DNA from: Kribbella sp. VKM Ac-2569
GTDB lineage: Bacteria > Actinomycetota > Actinomycetes > Propionibacteriales > Kribbellaceae
Direction: 5' to 3'
Length of the DNA stretch: 64,000 nt
Assembly (NCBI RefSeq): GCF_004216905.1
Contig: NZ_SGXJ01000001.1
Span: forward strand, 124,001 to 188,000
The position numbers and the translations under genes were made by a program. The notes beneath the pieces are model-generated. The model made no database searches and was not told the origin of the DNA. It saw nothing but the letters and a program-made list of their open reading frames with translations. Positions 61,822 through 64,000 of this stretch are shown here, one piece after another. The first letter of the stretch is position 1, and each line of letters begins with the position of its first letter.

Positions 61822-62793
61822 CTTGGCGAACCGCCGGGCGAACGTGTTGGCCAGCACCAGCAAGACCAGTCCGATCACCGATCGGAACAACCCGATCGCG
61901 GTGGCATAACTGAACTGCGGCACCGATGACGCCAGACCGATCTTGTACACGTAGGTGTCGATCACCTCCGCGACGTCGAGGTTCAGGCTGTTCTGCATCA
62001 GCAGCACTTTCTCGAAGCCGACGGACAGGATGCGGCCGATGTCGAGGATCAGCAGGATCACCGCGACCGGCACGATCGCCGGCAGGTCGATGTGCCACAT
62101 CCGCCGCAAGCGGGACGCCCCGTCCACGATCGCCGCCTCGTGCAGCTCCGGCGGAACACTGGTCAGCGCCGCCAGGTAGATGATCGCGGCGAACCCCATG
62201 GTCTGCCACGCACCCGACCAGACGAACAGATGCCGGAACATGCCCGAGTCGCCCATCACGTCGGTCGGACCGAACCCGAACAACCCGATCAGCTTGTTCG
62301 TCACACCGGTGTTCGGGCTGGTCAGGACCACGAGCAGACCGACCACGACCACTGTGGAGATGAAGTGCGGCGCGTAGGTGATCAGCTGCGTCGTGCGGCT
62401 GAACCACTTCTTCCGGACCGTGTTCAGGCACAGCGCGAGGATGATCGGCAACGGGAACGTCGCGACCAGTTCGTAGACGTGCAGATACACGGTGTTCTTG
62501 ATCAGCCGCCAGAACTGGTACGACTCCACGAACCGGTCGAAGTACTTCATCCCGGCCCACGGGCTGCCCCAGATCCCGGACACCACGTTGTAGTCCTTGA
62601 ACGCGATGATCACGCCGTACATCGGCCAGTACGCGAAGATGGCCAGCCAGATCAGCGGCAGCGCGAGCATCGCGTACAGCTGCCAGTTCCGGCGCATCCG
62701 CAGACCGAGGCCGACCCTGGACTTCGCCACCCGAGTGCGCTTGTGACCGGCCGACCGCACCGACGACCTTGTCTCAGTTTCTGTTGTGGCCAC
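61807..62793 (-). CDS. Carbohydrate ABC transporter permease (LplB/YtcP-partner type)
   Basis: A 328-residue permease with six helices: RRNWQLYAMLALPLIWLAIFAYWPMYGVIIAFKDYN opens the LplB/UgpA class, and LHEAAIVDGASRLRRMWHIDLPAIVPV is the EAA coupling loop (about 220-247). GTG at 62793 has GATGAGG five bases upstream and follows the stop of the partner permease by six bases. Relatives transport oligosaccharides such as those from plant cell walls. Confidence 0.94.
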   Translation of the reverse strand: MATTETETRSSVRSAGHKRTRVAKSRVGLGLRMRRNWQLYAMLALPLIWLAIFAYWPMYGVIIAFKDYNVVSGIWGSPWAGMKYFDRFVESYQFWRLIKNTVYLHVYELVATFPLPIILALCLNTVRKKWFSRTTQLITYAPHFISTVVVVGLLVVLTSPNTGVTNKLIGLFGFGPTDVMGDSGMFRHLFVWSGAWQTMGFAAIIYLAALTSVPPELHEAAIVDGASRLRRMWHIDLPAIVPVAVILLILDIGRILSVGFEKVLLMQNSLNLDVAEVIDTYVYKIGLASSVPQFSYATAIGLFRSVIGLVLLVLANTFARRFAKSSLW

Positions 62794-62799
62794 GGTGCC

Positions 62800-63738
62800 T
62801 CATCCCTTCAGGGAGCCGATCATGGCTCCCTTGACGAAGTGCTTCTGGACGAAGGGGTAGACCAGCAAGGGCGGGATCATGCCGATCACGATCAGCGAGT
62901 ACTTCAGCTGCTGCTGCAGCTCCTGCATCTGCGCCAGCTTGCTGGTATCGGCCATCTGCGACGGGTCGACCTTGGTCTGGAGCAAGATCTGCCGCAGGAT
63001 CACCTGCAACGGGAACAGGTGCTCGTTGGTCAGGTAGATGAGCGCGTTGAAGAACGAGTTCCAGGAACCGACCGCGTAGAACAGCAGATTCACGGCGATG
63101 ATCGGCTTGCTCAGCGGCAGGACGACGCGCCAGAAGAACCCGAAGTCGCTGCAGCCGTCCACCTTCCCGGCCTCCACCAACTCCTCCGGGATCGTCACCA
63201 TGAAGTAGGTCCGGGTGATGATCACGTTCCAGACCGCCAGCGCCGTCGGCAGGATCATCGCCCACCGCGTGTTCAGCAACCCCAGCTCGTGCACGACCAG
63301 GTACGTCGGGATCAGCCCACCGCTGAACATCATCGTGAACACGAACGCCGCCATGATGATCCCTTTGCCCGGGAGCCCCTTCCGCGACAACGGATACGCC
63401 GCGAGCAGCGTCAGGACCGTGGCGACCACAGCGCCGACGACCGCGTAGAACACCGAGTTACCGAAGCCGGTGACGATCGACTTGTAGTCGAAGATCGCCT
63501 TGTACGCATCCAGCGTGAACCCGACCGGCCACAGCCACACCTCGCCGGCGGACACCAGCTTGGTGTTGCTGACGGAGGCACTGAGGACATAGACGATCGG
63601 GTACAGCACCGCCAGGCAGAAGAGCCCGAGAGCGGTGTAGATACAGGCCAGCGCGATCTTGTCGCTCTTGGTGTCCTGGATCGGCGCACCGGCCCCGAGC
63701 CGCTGCTCGTCCGGCGCCAGCGTCGTTCCCGCGCTCAT
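62800..63738 (-). CDS. Carbohydrate ABC transporter permease (YtcP/LplC type)
   Basis: A 312-residue permease; six helices, EAA loop PEELVEAGKVDGCSDFGFFWRVVLPLSKPIIAV, and the LplC/YtcP C-terminus (LIVIGMIPPLLVYPFVQKHFVKGAMIGSLKG). ATG at 63738 overlaps the stop of the binding-protein gene as ATGA. The set lacks its own ATPase here; a shared MsmK-type ATPase is usual in this class. Confidence 0.95.
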   Translation of the reverse strand: MSAGTTLAPDEQRLGAGAPIQDTKSDKIALACIYTALGLFCLAVLYPIVYVLSASVSNTKLVSAGEVWLWPVGFTLDAYKAIFDYKSIVTGFGNSVFYAVVGAVVATVLTLLAAYPLSRKGLPGKGIIMAAFVFTMMFSGGLIPTYLVVHELGLLNTRWAMILPTALAVWNVIITRTYFMVTIPEELVEAGKVDGCSDFGFFWRVVLPLSKPIIAVNLLFYAVGSWNSFFNALIYLTNEHLFPLQVILRQILLQTKVDPSQMADTSKLAQMQELQQQLKYSLIVIGMIPPLLVYPFVQKHFVKGAMIGSLKG

Positions 63739-64000
63739 CCGTTGTACGTCTCGTAGGCGGCCTGCTGGAGTTCCAGATACGGCTTCACGCCGATCTTCTC
63801 GACCCGGCCCTTGTAGTCGTTCCACGCACCGTCGTCGTTGGGGTCGAGCTGCCCGGTGAGGAACTTGGCGAACGACTGGTTCACCTCGCCCTTGAGGTTG
63901 GTCCTCAGCTCCGCCTCTTGCGCAGCCTGGTCCTGGTCCAGGGTGACCGGCGGGAACTGCATCTCCGGCGGCTGCTTGTGCGGGAAGTACTTGTCCCTGG
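63735..64000 (-). CDS. Extracellular solute-binding protein (LplA type), C-terminal part only
   Basis: The last 87 residues of a gene that enters from the right edge; the frame is open to 64000 with no start seen. The end (KGEVNQSFAKFLTGQLDPNDDGAWNDYKGRVEKIGVKPYLELQQAAYETYNG) matches the C-terminus of LplA/YtcQ-type oligosaccharide-binding proteins. Coupled by ATGA to the downstream permease. Confidence 0.85.
   Translation of the reverse strand, partial: RDKYFPHKQPPEMQFPPVTLDQDQAAQEAELRTNLKGEVNQSFAKFLTGQLDPNDDGAWNDYKGRVEKIGVKPYLELQQAAYETYNG

Overview
The window is 64 kb of GC-rich chromosomal DNA with dense, heavily overlapping operons (ATGA/GTGA start-stop overlaps), many GTG starts, and actinobacterial housekeeping content: rpsA, coaE and uvrB in one neighbourhood, a LuxR-type two-component pair, and an AftD-like arabinofuranosyltransferase-type protein. 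It looks like a soil actinomycete, and the gene content would suit a Kribbella- or Nocardioides-like member of Propionibacteriales. That placement is an inference. I see no prophage, IS element, CRISPR array, rRNA or tRNA.

Region by region. 1-8.4 kb: one minus-strand catabolic operon led by an ABC importer (binding lipoprotein, ATPase, permease), then an Ldh-family dehydrogenase, a Rid protein, a fumarylacetoacetase-fold enzyme, a GntR regulator, an SDR, an FAD monooxygenase and a cupin cut by the window edge. A palindrome overlaps its promoter. 8.8-10.7 kb: histidine kinase and response regulator. 10.7-13.0 kb: MarR regulator divergent from an azoreductase, then an RlmA-type methyltransferase. 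13.0-16.0 kb: ABC-2 exporter with a LolA-like secreted protein. 16.0-22.2 kb: a cobalamin operon behind a cobalamin riboswitch (chelatase, CobO, CobB, a CbiG-C/BluB fusion, a LURP-one protein). 22.3-29.7 kb: a GntR regulator divergent from an oligopeptide-type ABC importer, one gene of which fuses permease and ATPase, ending in a DapA-family aldolase. 29.7-34.3 kb: cobN and surE behind a second cobalamin riboswitch. 34.5-36.7 kb: a haloperoxidase-like PAP2 protein and a DUF3500 protein. 36.8-38.4 kb: cobD (cbiB) with a histidine phosphatase. 38.4-41.2 kb: a cassette for muropeptide turnover. 41.2-42.4 kb: TerC behind a yybP-ykoY (Mn2+) riboswitch. 42.5-46 kb: MmcQ/YjbR protein, nitrilase, uvrB. 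46-50.1 kb: a PrsW-like membrane protease with two zinc ribbons and three related single-pass membrane proteins. 50.2-54 kb: coaE, a second haloperoxidase-like protein, rpsA. 54.2-57.9 kb: phosphotransferase, TipA-type regulator, methyltransferase, acyltransferase. 57.8-61.8 kb: AftD-like protein and a flippase-like protein. 61.8-64 kb: a carbohydrate ABC importer running off the edge.

The cobalamin genes are split into three loci (chelatase operon, cobN-surE, cobD-phosphatase). Two are under riboswitches that share an identical expression-platform hairpin loop. The observations I consider most worth following are the PrsW/zinc-ribbon operon with its three paralogous substrates or partners, the CbiG-C/BluB fusion with an unassigned C-terminal extension, a long inverted repeat that would bury the ribosome binding site and start codon of the dehydrogenase gene, and the uncharacterised catabolic operon at the left end.
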